Assembly (NCBI GenBank): GCA_049587755.1
Contig: JBAVEN010000111.1
Coordinates: 62,001-126,000 of the forward strand
DNA: 64,000 nt
DNA from: Bog-375 sp049587755
Lineage (GTDB): Bacteria; Acidobacteriota; Terriglobia; Bryobacterales; Bryobacteraceae
Direction of reading: 5' to 3'
This document shows positions 24,591 through 33,747 of the stretch, in pieces. The position numbers and the translations under genes were made by a program. Every line of letters starts with the position of its first letter. Within the stretch, counting starts at the first letter, position 1. Below the pieces are notes generated by a model. The model was not told where the DNA came from, made no database searches, and saw nothing but the letters and a program-made list of their open reading frames with translations.

Positions 24591-25580
24591 CTATTTGGCC
24601 TGCGCCTCGCCTCGCTCCAATTCCGCCATGCGCTCACGGATGGCGGGCGCATCGGCGGCCTTCGGGGCCAGTTGCAGGTATTTCGTGAAATGCTCCAGCG
24701 CGCCGCGGGAATCGCCCTTGCCGGCCAGTATCTTGCCGAGCAGCGCCTCGGCGGCCGGATAGTCGTGTGTCTTGTCGAGCTCGATGGCCCTGCGGACGAT
24801 CCTCTCGGCTGCGTCGGCCTGCTTCAACGCGTAGTTGGCCACGGCATCGTAGTAGTAGATTCCGGGGAACTCAACAGAGTCCAAGCGCGTGGCGCGCTCG
24901 CCGAGAGCCGCCGCGTCCTCCATCCGTTTCCCGGTAACCGCCATGCGGATCAACTGCAGGTAGGGGCGGACGTATGTGGGATCGGCCTTGAGCGCGTGCT
25001 CGCAGGCATCGGCCGCCGCTTTCGGCTCCGATTGCTGCTCCAGCACCTCACCGAGCTCACTCCAGGCCTGCGCATAATCCGGATCGAGCGCGACCGCGCG
25101 CTCGAACTTCTTCTGCGCACCGGCGAGCTTGCCGTCGATCATAGCCTCGCGGCCTTGGTCGTAGGCTTTCGCGGCCGCTTTAGGGACGTGGAGAGCGGTC
25201 ACCGAAACGGTAGAGCCTTCCGGATCGCCGACCGGCTTCAGCACGATCACCGCGCCGTTATGCAGCGCTACCTCCGCTTTCCGGTAACCCTTGAGCCAGA
25301 CGGTAATGGCGCATTTATCGTCCCAACGGTGCAGCAGTGGGTCGGATCCCGGATCGATGAGCACAGGAACCGTGTAGAGGATCACACCGCTGACAAAGGC
25401 GCTCACAATATTGCAGGGAGGCAAATCCTGGCCCGCGGACGGCGGGGTGAAGAGCGGCGCCGAGGGAAGGTTGCCGCCTTCCACGGCGAGCGTTGCGCGG
25501 TACTGGCTCTGTGCCTGGATCTGCGGCAAACAAACGCCGGCCATTGCCAGCGCGCAACCAATCGCTGCCACCCTGGTCAT
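24591..25580 (-). CDS. Secreted or periplasmic TPR-repeat protein
   Basis: A 329-residue product. A signal peptide (MTRVAAIGCALAMAGVCLPQ, ending near IQAQSQ) starts at ATG 25580. A beta-rich N-terminal half (about 25-140) is followed by TPR units: AYDQGREAMIDGKLAGAQKK, AVALDPDYAQAWSELGEVLE, ADACEHALKADPTYVRPYLQ and GDSRGALEHFTKYLQLAPKA. TPRs mediate protein contacts; no catalytic motif is visible. This type with a carboxypeptidase-regulatory-like N-terminus is frequent in Acidobacteria; function unknown. Confidence 0.8.
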   Translation of the reverse strand: MTRVAAIGCALAMAGVCLPQIQAQSQYRATLAVEGGNLPSAPLFTPPSAGQDLPPCNIVSAFVSGVILYTVPVLIDPGSDPLLHRWDDKCAITVWLKGYRKAEVALHNGAVIVLKPVGDPEGSTVSVTALHVPKAAAKAYDQGREAMIDGKLAGAQKKFERAVALDPDYAQAWSELGEVLEQQSEPKAAADACEHALKADPTYVRPYLQLIRMAVTGKRMEDAAALGERATRLDSVEFPGIYYYDAVANYALKQADAAERIVRRAIELDKTHDYPAAEALLGKILAGKGDSRGALEHFTKYLQLAPKAADAPAIRERMAELERGEAQAK

Positions 25581-25809
25581 GCCACGCTCATGGTAACTCA
25601 CAGTTCTCTGCACTGGCGTGACTGTGACGGAAAATCGGTGACACGACGGTGTTGCACGTCCTAATTGTGCCAAGCAGAAATGTCCTGTTGACAGAGTCAG
25701 GCTGGGGGAGTGGAGGAACAAGGAGTTCTAGCCTTATCGGGGAGAGGCTTCCAATTCCGATGAGGGGAAAACAGGCCGGCATCAGGCCCGTGGGCGCGCC
25801 GCGCTGCAC

Positions 25810-25815
25810 TAAACT
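25810..25815 (+). promoter_or_regulatory. Putative -10 box (TAAACT) for leaderless M1 peptidase gene
   Basis: TAAACT ends 7 bases before the ATG at 25823; no Shine-Dalgarno lies between. Confidence 0.4.
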
Positions 25816-25822
25816 ATAAGGT

Positions 25823-28216
25823 ATGACTCGCTGGGGGTTGGCGTTGGCGCTGTGTCTCAGCGCGGCGGTCTGGGGCGGAGAGGCCGACAGCCTGGCCCGC
25901 GCCATCCGCGAAAACAGTTTCGACCCCCAGGAGTGCTACCGCGTCCGCGATCTCACCCTGACCATTGAAGACATCAAGATCTACCTCACCGACGGCCACC
26001 TGATTTTCAGCCGGCCGGTGGGCGGCAAGCGTATTGCGGCCGTGTTCGTCGCTGATGTGGAGGGCGGCGACGCCGAAGTGATTCTGCTTCCGCCAGACCG
26101 TGCGGAGCGGCGGTCGCTGGCTGCTTACATCCACTCGCCGAACCTCGACGAACATTTCCGCACCGGAGTGTTTGTGTTCACGGGAGGCACTTATGAGTCG
26201 ATTCTGGCGCAGTTTCCCTCCAACCCCGCCAACCGCCGCACGCCCGACGCCGGCGCTGTGCTGGACGAACAATTTACGCCGGTGCTGCGCAGCCTGAGCG
26301 CAAGCTATCAGACCCGCCTGGTGCTGGACCTGCTCAATCACACGGCGGACAGCGAGAGTGTTTTTGCCGCCGTGCTGGACAGCCCGAAGCTCGGCGCCTT
26401 CGACCTGGTGTTCGATCCGCTGAGGACCGAACCGATCATCGCCGGGCAGATGATCAGCCGCGAGAACCGGCTGTTCCTGGATGCCTGGACTAGCTTCAAG
26501 ACGCGATCTATGCGCAACCAGGCCGCGCCGCGCGCTCCCGACATGCTGCTTTCCGATTACCGCATCGAGGCCACCATCGGCGCCGATCTCGACCTGAAGG
26601 TCACCACCCGCGTGAAAGTGCGGCCGTCGCGCTCCGGCGTGCGCGCGGTGCCGTTCGATATTTCGCCGTTGATGACGGTGACCTCGGCCAAGGTGGATGG
26701 GTGCCCGGCCGAAGTGCTGCAACGGGAATCGCCGCGCGGCAACGCCATGCGCGCCGGCAACGAGATGTTCGTAGTGGCTCCCGCCACGCCCCTGACCGCC
26801 GGCCGCGACTACGAATTCGTATTCGAACATTCCGGTAAAGTGGTGTTCGACACCGGCGATCGCGTGCTGTTCGTCAGCGCGCGCGAAAACTGGTATCCGA
26901 CGCACGGGCTGCAGTTCGCGACCTACGACCTGACTTTCCGCCACCCCAAGGATCTGGACCTGGTGGCGCCTGGCGACCTGGTGGAAACCCACCCCGATGG
27001 CGACAGCCGGGTGACGCATTTCCGCGTCCGCTCGCCCATCCGCTTCGCCGGCTTCAACCTGGGCAACTATGCGCGGGCGCGCGCCGAGCGCGGCGGTTAC
27101 GTAGTGGAAGTGTGCGCAAATCGAGTCCTGGAGCGCAGCCTGAAACCGCCGCCCAGCTTGCCAATGGCGGAGGTGGCTGCCAACCAGGGCTTGCGCAGAA
27201 CCAGCCCGATTGTCGGGACGCCTTTCCCGATGATGGCACCCAACCCGCTCGACCGGCTGCAGGAGATCGCCACCGGCGTCGCCTCGGCGCTGGACTTCAT
27301 GGCTTCCAAGTTCGGACCGCCGGCGCTCGACCATCTCACCGTTTCGCCCATCCCCGGGACCTTCGGCCAGGGCTTTCCCGGCTTGATCTATCTTTCCACG
27401 TTGAGCTATCTGCAGACGGTGCCACGCGCCGCCGGCACCCTGGCGCAAGCCCAGGAGCTGTTTTTTCAGCAGGTGCTGCAGGCGCACGAAACGGCGCACC
27501 AGTGGTGGGGCAACCGCGTCACCACCGGATCCTACCGCGACGCCTGGATGATGGAAGCGCTGGCCAACTATTCCGCGCTACTGTACCTGGAGAAGACCAG
27601 GGGCGCGCACGCGGTGGATCTGGTGCTGGACACCTATCGCACCGAGTTGCTGGCGAAAGGCGAAAACGGCCAACCGGTCGATTCCGCGGGTCCAATTACG
27701 ATGGGGACGCGTCTGGAATCCTCGCTGGATCCGGGCGCCTGGCGGACCGTCACTTACGGCAAAGGCACATGGATCATTCACATGTTGCGCCGCTACCTGG
27801 GAGACCAGCGCTTCTTCGCCATGCTGAACGAAGTGTTGAAGCGTTACGACCACCTGGAGATTTCGACGGAAGACTTCCGGCGCGTGGCAGCGCATTTCAC
27901 GCCGCCGAAATCCGATGATGCGGATCTGGAGACCTTCTTCGACACCTGGATTTACGGCACCGGCATCCCCTCGCTCAAGATGAGCTACAGCGTGAAGGGC
28001 AAGGCGCCGGCGCTGCGGCTGGTGGGCACGGTGACGCAAACCGACGTGGGAAGCGACTTCTCGGCCCTGGTGCCGGTGGAGATTCACTTCGCAGGCGGCC
28101 ACGCGGTCACGCAATGGGTGCGGTGCGGCAACGAACCGGCTACGTTTAGCCTGGCGCTGAGACAGCCGCCCCTCCGCGTGACTCTGGACCCGGACCGCTC
28201 GGTTTTGCGCCGCTAA
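25823..28216 (+). CDS. Secreted M1-family (gluzincin) metallopeptidase-like protein
   Basis: A 797-residue exported protein (signal peptide to about WGGEA). Residues 20-240 are a distinct N-terminal region seen in acidobacterial M1-like proteins; 240-450 form the M1 beta saddle (YRIEATIGADLDLKVTTRVK; ENWYPTHGLQFATYDLTFRH); the catalytic part has the zinc motif HETAH (about 554-558) in VLQAHETAHQWWGNRV and the third ligand Glu in DAWMMEALANYSAL about 20 residues later. M1's usual GAMEN exopeptidase motif is not seen; the equivalent strand reads PGTFGQGFPGLIYLS, so aminopeptidase specificity is uncertain. A terminator follows at 28243. Confidence 0.88.
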   Translation: MTRWGLALALCLSAAVWGGEADSLARAIRENSFDPQECYRVRDLTLTIEDIKIYLTDGHLIFSRPVGGKRIAAVFVADVEGGDAEVILLPPDRAERRSLAAYIHSPNLDEHFRTGVFVFTGGTYESILAQFPSNPANRRTPDAGAVLDEQFTPVLRSLSASYQTRLVLDLLNHTADSESVFAAVLDSPKLGAFDLVFDPLRTEPIIAGQMISRENRLFLDAWTSFKTRSMRNQAAPRAPDMLLSDYRIEATIGADLDLKVTTRVKVRPSRSGVRAVPFDISPLMTVTSAKVDGCPAEVLQRESPRGNAMRAGNEMFVVAPATPLTAGRDYEFVFEHSGKVVFDTGDRVLFVSARENWYPTHGLQFATYDLTFRHPKDLDLVAPGDLVETHPDGDSRVTHFRVRSPIRFAGFNLGNYARARAERGGYVVEVCANRVLERSLKPPPSLPMAEVAANQGLRRTSPIVGTPFPMMAPNPLDRLQEIATGVASALDFMASKFGPPALDHLTVSPIPGTFGQGFPGLIYLSTLSYLQTVPRAAGTLAQAQELFFQQVLQAHETAHQWWGNRVTTGSYRDAWMMEALANYSALLYLEKTRGAHAVDLVLDTYRTELLAKGENGQPVDSAGPITMGTRLESSLDPGAWRTVTYGKGTWIIHMLRRYLGDQRFFAMLNEVLKRYDHLEISTEDFRRVAAHFTPPKSDDADLETFFDTWIYGTGIPSLKMSYSVKGKAPALRLVGTVTQTDVGSDFSALVPVEIHFAGGHAVTQWVRCGNEPATFSLALRQPPLRVTLDPDRSVLRR

Positions 28217-28242
28217 CGTGGCGCGGGCAGTCTTGCCTGCCG

Positions 28243-28274
28243 TGTCGAGATTCGTCTCGACATTTCTTTTCTTT
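28243..28274 (+). terminator. Rho-independent terminator after M1 peptidase gene
   Basis: Perfect 8-bp stem TGTCGAGA / TCTCGACA with TTCG tetraloop, followed by TTTCTTTTCTTT. It ends the plus-strand transcript 27 bases after the stop. Confidence 0.85.
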
Positions 28275-28340
28275 ATGCGTGACGCGCTCGCGCTTGCCCG
28301 GAACACGGCGTCGCCTGCAAGGCATGAGCGCCGGCGGCCG

Positions 28341-29231
28341 CTACTGCAGCACCTGCTCGAAGAAGGCAGTGGCGCGGGGGTCGTGGGTCTGCTGGAGGGC
28401 GTTCATCGCGTGTTTGCGCATCTCCGGGCTTTGGCTGGCCCGGGCGATTTCGATCAGCACCGGGACGCCTTTGCCGGCGGGCAGGTTCGCCAGCGCGGAG
28501 ATGGCGCGGCGCTGTACCTGTTGATCCCGGTCGTTGCGCGCGGTGGCGATCAGCAGCGGAAACGCATCCGGCTCTTGGCTCTCGGCGATAGCGCCAATGG
28601 CGCGAGCGCGCAAGGCTGGGCTTCGGTCGCTGGCCAGCAGGCCGCGGAGGGTTTCGAGACCGTGCCGGCCGCGCTCCGAAGCCAGCCAGCCGAGCACGCG
28701 CCGGCGGAGATCCTCGGGCTGGCCGGCGGCGGCGAAACGGTCCAGCGCGGCATCGGCGGCGGGATCGTCATGCACGGCGATGGCGCCCAGCGCGCCATTG
28801 TGGGCGATCCCGGAATCGGCGGCCATGCCGGCCAACAGGGCGACGCTTTCCGGCGGCTTCACATCGTTCAGCCAGTGTACCGGCACGCCACCGGCATCGA
28901 TCTCACAATCGGTCGACAGCGCGCGAATCCGCTCCACGGCGCGATTGACGACGCGGAACAGGATCACGGCATGGTCCGGCGGCTCCAGGTGAATCACTCC
29001 CGGAACGGACCAGCCATCGTGGCTGACGTACTCGCAGCCCAGCCTGTAAGAGCGGACCGAAGGGACGGTCCAGCCGATCCACGCCGGCTGCGGCTCCTCG
29101 GACAGGAGCGCCCGAAACTCGCGCTCCAGGCCGGCTGCCGCGGAGCGCGTATCCAGCTTGGCATTGGTGAGCAGCCGGGGCTGGGCGAGCAGCGGCAGCG
29201 CAACCAGAGACAGGAGTGCGCCGGCCCTCAT
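28341..29231 (-). CDS. Exported HEAT-repeat protein
   Basis: A 296-residue protein with signal peptide (MRAGALLSLVALPLLAQP). The first half (ALLSEEPQPAWIGWTVPSVR, EYVSHDGW) is unrecognised; the second half is HEAT/armadillo-like helices such as RVLGWLASERGRHGLETLRG and QQVQRRAISALANLPAGKGV. ATG 29231 overlaps the stop of the upstream HEAT protein gene (ATGA), making it the last gene of the sigma/anti-sigma/HEAT/HEAT operon starting at 32141. Its C-terminal AFFEQVLQ mirrors QFLEEILK of that neighbour, suggesting a related origin. Confidence 0.82.
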   Translation of the reverse strand: MRAGALLSLVALPLLAQPRLLTNAKLDTRSAAAGLEREFRALLSEEPQPAWIGWTVPSVRSYRLGCEYVSHDGWSVPGVIHLEPPDHAVILFRVVNRAVERIRALSTDCEIDAGGVPVHWLNDVKPPESVALLAGMAADSGIAHNGALGAIAVHDDPAADAALDRFAAAGQPEDLRRRVLGWLASERGRHGLETLRGLLASDRSPALRARAIGAIAESQEPDAFPLLIATARNDRDQQVQRRAISALANLPAGKGVPVLIEIARASQSPEMRKHAMNALQQTHDPRATAFFEQVLQ

Positions 29232-30829
29232 TTGAGGATTTCCTCGAGAAACTGCGTGGCTTCGGGCGACTTCATCTCCACCAGGCACTGGACGATGTGC
29301 CGCTTCATCTCGGGATCGCTCTCCTTGCGCCCCAGGTCGACCAGTGCCTTCACATTCCTCTGGACGAATAGCGTGGAAACGATGGCGCGTTTCACCTCTT
29401 TATCCTGCTCAGCCGGGTAGAGCGCTACCAGCGCGTCGCTGGTGGCGGGCGATTTGACCGCAACCAGGCCTTGGATCGCGGTGCGGCGGAGGCTGGCGTC
29501 TTTCTCGGTGCGCGCCACTTCCAGCAGTTTTTCGCTGTTGCCGGCGGCGGCCATTGCATAAAGGATCTGTTTCTTGACCTCGGGCACGGTTTCTGCCTGG
29601 TATAACTGCCACATCTCAGGCTGCGCCGCGACTGCCGGGAGCATATGAATGACTTGTATGCGCAAGTCGGGGTTCTTCTCGCTTTGGGCAATCTGCAGCA
29701 GGCGGTCTTTATCCTGACCTGCGACCAAGGCGTGGATCACGGCGCGCTTCACCCCGGCATCGGTGCTCGAATTGTAGATCTCGAAGAGCACTTGCCCGTT
29801 GTTGCCCTGCTTGCGGTTCAGCACGCTCATGTAGTTGATGGCTTCCAACTGGAGATCGGGATTGGCGTTGCCACGGGCGATGCGCTCCAGGAGCTGCTGC
29901 GCGCGCGGCGAACCGTTTTCGGCGAGCACGAACAAGGCCCGCTTTTTGAGCCGGGGCGCCTGCGCGCTTTTGAGCAGGTTTTCGAGAATGGGGAAAGCGC
30001 GGTCGGGTTCGGACTGCATCAGCCCGTTGAGCGCCAGCAGCTTGATTTCGTCGTCACTCTCCGTCTCAGGCGCCGCCGGCTTGCCGGACGCCTGGCGTAC
30101 CTCGACTTCCAGCGCTTTCGCGTCTTCCAGCCAGCGGCTGTTGGGGAAGGCTTTGCGCAGCTCGGCGATGGTGGCCAGCGCTTCGTCGCGCCGCGCCAGC
30201 CGGTCGAGCGAGTAGGCTTTCCAATAGAGCGCCCCATCGGCCTCGGAGCCGCCGCGCGCGGCCACCTCGGAGAAGCGGTCGAGCGCCTGGTCCCAGCGGT
30301 GCTCGTCGAGCGCGCGCTTGCCGCTGTTATACAGGTCGTCGTCGCTGCCGCCGCGGCGCCCGTACGCTCTGCTATCTTGCGCGTAAGCCTGCGCCAGCGC
30401 CATCTGTCCTGCAAAGTCCTTTTTGAGGTCGAACTTGAAATCGAGGTTCATGCCGGCGATCTTTGCCTGGGCTTCCTGGGCCTTCTCCATGGCCCGTTCG
30501 ATCTGCTCGTTCATCGCCATCTGCTGTTCCGGCGGGAACTCAAACTCGAGCGGCTCAATATCGATGTCCATGTCGCCGAATGGCTCGGGGGCGATCATCG
30601 GCTCCGGCGGTTCGGGTGGCTCTGGTGGCTCGGGCGGCTCCGGCGGCAGCGGAGCCACCACCGGCGCCGGCGATGGCGACGGTGCTGCCGGGGCAATCTG
30701 CGGCGGTGGGGGTGCTATTGCGGGCGCGGATTGGGACTGTGCTTGCGCCAGCGTCAGCGCGGCGGCGGCCAGCAGAGCGCCCAGGGCGGTCATTTTCGAA
30801 AGCGAGATCATATGCGTCTGACCTTTCAT
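29228..30829 (-). CDS. Exported TPR/HEAT-repeat protein with Pro-Glu-Pro tract
   Basis: A 533-residue exported protein. ATG 30829 overlaps the anti-sigma stop; the signal peptide is near residues 7-30 (MTALGALLAAAALTLAQAQS). A Pro/Ala-rich stretch with repeated PPEPPEPPEP (about 52-70) leads to a helical coiled region, a tetratricopeptide-like pair (LYNSGKRALDEHRWDQALDR; KAYSLDRLARRDEALATIAE) and at least eight HEAT-type helices (KDRLLQIAQSEKNPDLRIQV; KALVDLGRKESDPEMKRHIV). It likely acts as a periplasmic scaffold linked to the ECF module. Function unproven. Confidence 0.82.
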   Translation of the reverse strand: MKGQTHMISLSKMTALGALLAAAALTLAQAQSQSAPAIAPPPPQIAPAAPSPSPAPVVAPLPPEPPEPPEPPEPPEPMIAPEPFGDMDIDIEPLEFEFPPEQQMAMNEQIERAMEKAQEAQAKIAGMNLDFKFDLKKDFAGQMALAQAYAQDSRAYGRRGGSDDDLYNSGKRALDEHRWDQALDRFSEVAARGGSEADGALYWKAYSLDRLARRDEALATIAELRKAFPNSRWLEDAKALEVEVRQASGKPAAPETESDDEIKLLALNGLMQSEPDRAFPILENLLKSAQAPRLKKRALFVLAENGSPRAQQLLERIARGNANPDLQLEAINYMSVLNRKQGNNGQVLFEIYNSSTDAGVKRAVIHALVAGQDKDRLLQIAQSEKNPDLRIQVIHMLPAVAAQPEMWQLYQAETVPEVKKQILYAMAAAGNSEKLLEVARTEKDASLRRTAIQGLVAVKSPATSDALVALYPAEQDKEVKRAIVSTLFVQRNVKALVDLGRKESDPEMKRHIVQCLVEMKSPEATQFLEEILK

Positions 30830-31572
30830 GATTTTCTTTCTGCGCCGGAAGCTCTCTCTGCGGCCGCTTGCTCGGCCCGCATGTCGGCTTCCAGCACCCG
30901 AATCTTGAACAGGATTCCCTCGCGATCCAGCCTGTCGCGCAGCCTGGCGAGTTCCGCCGGCGTCAGCCGCGCCGGCCCGTGGGTGATCTCGATCATCACC
31001 CGGTCCAGGTCGTCCAGCAGGCCGGCCACGGCGGCGTCCCCGGTGCGCAACGCGGTTTGGCGGTACAGGCGGCTTTCCGCCACCAGGTCCGCAGCGCGTT
31101 TCTGCTCGAAGAAAATATCGAGCGGCCGCCCCGGATCGGCGTTCGCCACCTCGGCCAGCACCATTTGCGAGCGGTCCAGGTAATCGCTCACCGCCAGGTG
31201 CAGCACCCGCTCGGCGGCTTGCGGATCGGCCGCGGCCACGGTTCGCACCGGCCGCGGTCTTGGGTAGTAGAATTGCCAGGCAAGCAGCGCCGCCAGCAGC
31301 ACGCCGGCAGCGGCCGCCCAACGCCAAACCGGGGCCGCAGCCCAGGCGCGCCGTGCTGCCAGGCGCGGTGCGATGCGCTCCCAAATGCGCGCCGCGAAAT
31401 CTTCCGCCGGCTCCGGCGCCGGTAAACCATCGGCGGCGCGCAGCACGCGCCCGAGCGAAGCGTACGCCTGGCGGCATTGGCTGCACGCTTCCAGATGGCT
31501 GGCCGCATCCGGCGCGCCGCTCTCTTCGCCGTAGTAGTAAAGGACCAGTTGCTCTTCGTTCAGGTGGTTCAT
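30826..31572 (-). CDS. Membrane-anchored zinc-finger anti-sigma factor
   Basis: A 248-residue protein. The N-terminal zf-HC2 domain has HLEACSQCRQAY (Hx3Cx2C, about 26-34), one membrane helix lies near 85-103 (WRWAAAAGVLLAALLAWQFY), and the C-terminal 140 residues are periplasmic and helical. It overlaps the ECF sigma stop (ATGA at 31569-31572) and the HEAT protein start, so all four genes are translationally linked. Expected role: sequester the sigma until a periplasmic signal arrives; the HEAT proteins may take part in sensing, which is inference. Confidence 0.88.
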   Translation of the reverse strand: MNHLNEEQLVLYYYGEESGAPDAASHLEACSQCRQAYASLGRVLRAADGLPAPEPAEDFAARIWERIAPRLAARRAWAAAPVWRWAAAAGVLLAALLAWQFYYPRPRPVRTVAAADPQAAERVLHLAVSDYLDRSQMVLAEVANADPGRPLDIFFEQKRAADLVAESRLYRQTALRTGDAAVAGLLDDLDRVMIEITHGPARLTPAELARLRDRLDREGILFKIRVLEADMRAEQAAAERASGAERKS

Positions 31573-32141
31573 CGCAGCGGACTCACAATCGGCTCCAACG
31601 CCCGGCGCAGCTTCTGTACGGCGCGGAACACGCTATGTTTGGCGGCGCCGGGCTGGCATTCCAGCACCTGGCTGATCTCTTCCAGCCGCAGCCCTTCAAA
31701 ATGCCGGAGCACGAAGGCGGCGCGCTCGGTCTCGCTCAGTTGATTCATTGCCGCCGCCAGCCGCTGGCGGACTTCGCCGCTCAGCGCCATTCGCTCCGGC
31801 GAGGGCCCGAGCGAAGGCAGCTCCGCCATGCCGTCGCCCGGATCGTCCGCCGCAATCGGCTCGAAGCTGCGCCGCTTGCGAAGGCGTACGACATCCAGCG
31901 CGCAATTGGTGGCAATGCGGTACATCCAGGTACCGAAGCTGGCCCGTTCATCGAATCTGTCAAGCTGGCGCCAAGCGCGGAGGAAGCTTTCCTGCACCAC
32001 GTCCTCGGCGTCTTGTGCGTTTCCCGTCATACGAAATGCCAGCCGGAACAAGCCACGACCATGGCGCTCCACGAGCGTCCGGAACGCGTCCTTATCACCC
32101 GACCGTGCCTTGGTTACGAACGCTCGGTCGTTCTGCTCCAT
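31569..32141 (-). CDS. ECF-type RNA polymerase sigma factor
   Basis: A 190-residue ECF sigma. Region 2: LVERHGRGLFRLAFRMTGNA, DAEDVVQESFLRAWRQLDRF and GTWMYRIATNCALDVVRLRK; region 4: LSETERAAFVLRHFEGLRLE and EISQVLECQPGAAKHSVFRA. ATG 32141 gives the standard N-terminus MEQNDRAFVTKARSGDKDAF; an in-frame extension to 32183 is not needed. It heads the operon sigma/anti-sigma/HEAT/HEAT. The upstream gap to 32306 is divergent with a small zinc-finger gene. Confidence 0.92.
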   Translation of the reverse strand: MEQNDRAFVTKARSGDKDAFRTLVERHGRGLFRLAFRMTGNAQDAEDVVQESFLRAWRQLDRFDERASFGTWMYRIATNCALDVVRLRKRRSFEPIAADDPGDGMAELPSLGPSPERMALSGEVRQRLAAAMNQLSETERAAFVLRHFEGLRLEEISQVLECQPGAAKHSVFRAVQKLRRALEPIVSPLR

Positions 32142-32292
32142 CCGGCTGTTGGTTAGACTACCGGTTTGTGCGGCGGTTAGCAAAAACCGCGGTGCTCCGG
32201 ACGGCGATTAAGGCCAAATCCTCATTACCGTTGGTACCCAACTGAAGCGCTAGGAGTACCAAAAACGGATGTCGTGACGCCGGATTCTGCCG

Positions 32293-32298
32293 TAAGAT
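32293..32298 (+). promoter_or_regulatory. Putative -10 box (TAAGAT) for leaderless zinc-finger gene
   Basis: TAAGAT ends 7 bases before GTG 32306. The box overlaps an upstream in-frame ATG (32297), which a leaderless transcript would not contain. Confidence 0.35.
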
Positions 32299-32305
32299 GC
32301 AGGTG

Positions 32306-32512
32306 GTGGCACAGAATCACCCTTCCGAGGACGTGCTGGAGCAGCACGTCATGGGCAAGTTGAGCGAAGCGGAAGTCGTTCCGGTGGAAGAACACCTGCT
32401 GGTCTGCCAGCGCTGTTGCGAGCGCGTGGCATGGCTCGGCGACTTCGTCGATTCGATCCGCTCCGCCGCCCGCGCCACGTCTCGCGTGGCTGCGGCCGGG
32501 CACCGGGAATGA
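32306..32512 (+). CDS. Small zinc-finger (zf-HC2-like) protein
   Basis: A 68-residue protein with VEEHLLVCQRCCERVAWLGD, the Hx3Cx2C motif of anti-sigma/zf-HC2 domains, and nothing else: no membrane helix. Such stand-alone modules can bind ECF sigmas. GTG 32306 is chosen over ATG 32297 because a TAAGAT box overlaps the latter. It is divergent from the ECF sigma operon at 32141 and precedes the response-regulator gene by 70 bases; a regulatory link to either is only a guess. Confidence 0.65.
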   Translation: MAQNHPSEDVLEQHVMGKLSEAEVVPVEEHLLVCQRCCERVAWLGDFVDSIRSAARATSRVAAAGHRE

Positions 32513-32582
32513 CACCTGGTTCGCCCGGCTTATAGAGAAACCCAACTTCCGCACCGATAAGGTTCCAAGGAGAGAATCGTCT

Positions 32583-33608
32583 TTGGAATCGTTCGGCGTG
32601 ATTCAGGTAGCGAACCCCTCGATCGAGCTGGACCAGACCATGCGCGTGCTGGTTGCGGAGGATAACCCGGTATTCCAGTCCATGCTCAAGAATATGCTCA
32701 CCAAGTGGGGGTATGAGGCCCGCATAACCCTCAACGGCTTGCAAGCGTGGGAGGCAATGCAAGCCACAGACGCGCCGCGCCTGGCGGTGCTGGACTGGAT
32801 GATGCCGTACATGGATGGGGTGGAGGTATGCCGGCGGATCCGCACCGCGGCGCGGGAGCCTTACGTGTACGTGCTGCTGCTCACAGCGCGCACCGAATCG
32901 CAGGACCTGGTGGAGGGGATGGAAGCGGGAGCAGACGACTATCTAACCAAGCCGTTCAATGCCCAGGAGCTGCGGGTGCGCCTGCGCGCCGGCCGCCGCA
33001 TTCTGGATCTGCAACAGCAACTGATGGAAGCGCGCGAAGCCTTGCGCGTGCAGGCTACTCACGACGCCCTCACCGGCCTGCTTAACCGGGGCCGCGTGCT
33101 GGAAGTTCTGCTCACCGAAATCGCACGTTCCGAGCGCGAACTGCGGCCGCTGGCGCTGCTGATGGTGGATCTGGACCGGTTCAAACAGGTCAACGACACG
33201 CTCGGCCACACAGCGGGAGATGCGGTGCTTCGCGAAGCCGCGCGCCGCATGAAAGCCGCCACGCGCCCCTATGACTCTCCCGGACGCTATGGAGGCGAGG
33301 AGTTCCTTGTGGTTCTGCCCGGCTGTAGCGCGCGCGATGCTTGCGCGCAGGCCGAGCGCATCCGCGAGGCCTTCGCCGGCGAAGCATTCATTGCCGGCGG
33401 AAGAACCCTGGCGTTAACCTGCAGCGTTGGCATCGCCAGCCGCGATCTCTGCGTCGCCGGAGATGCCGACCGCCTCATCCGCGAAGCCGATGCGGCTCTC
33501 TATGCCGCCAAGAATCAGGGCCGCAACCGCGTGGTAGTGTTTGCCGCCGAAGAGGCTTCCGCGGAAAGCATGGCGCTAACGCAGCTCGCCATATTCTCGG
33601 GAACGTAG
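32583..33608 (+). CDS. Response regulator-diguanylate cyclase (REC-GGDEF)
   Basis: A 341-residue two-domain protein: receiver (RVLVAEDNPVFQSMLKNMLT near 20-40; phosphoacceptor Asp in LAVLDWMMPYMDG; Lys in DYLTKPF) and GGDEF cyclase (LTGLLNRGRVLEVL; active site RYGGEEF near 235-241). The GGEEF is intact, and an RxxD inhibitory site (RPYD) lies 5 residues before it, so product inhibition by c-di-GMP is expected. AAGGAGAG lies 8 bases before TTG 32583; ATG 32640 is a shorter alternative. It is PleD/WspR-like; no cognate kinase is adjacent. Confidence 0.93.
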   Translation: MESFGVIQVANPSIELDQTMRVLVAEDNPVFQSMLKNMLTKWGYEARITLNGLQAWEAMQATDAPRLAVLDWMMPYMDGVEVCRRIRTAAREPYVYVLLLTARTESQDLVEGMEAGADDYLTKPFNAQELRVRLRAGRRILDLQQQLMEAREALRVQATHDALTGLLNRGRVLEVLLTEIARSERELRPLALLMVDLDRFKQVNDTLGHTAGDAVLREAARRMKAATRPYDSPGRYGGEEFLVVLPGCSARDACAQAERIREAFAGEAFIAGGRTLALTCSVGIASRDLCVAGDADRLIREADAALYAAKNQGRNRVVVFAAEEASAESMALTQLAIFSGT

Positions 33609-33747
33609 CGCGGCATGCGTGGGCGGGGCCTCGCCCGCCGGGCATGGCGCTGACTTGTGCTATTCGGATTTCCCGGAACGGCGTGTCACGGGATCCCTAC
33701 GCCACACCTGAACGTTCCCCCCAACTTCTCTTCGTTCAAGAGCTCGA

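Noticed and set aside
29645..31183. Long plus-strand frame opposite the HEAT-repeat genes
   Set aside because: Mirror of the HEAT/anti-sigma coding frames; composition is Arg/Gly/Leu-biased and no motif is present.
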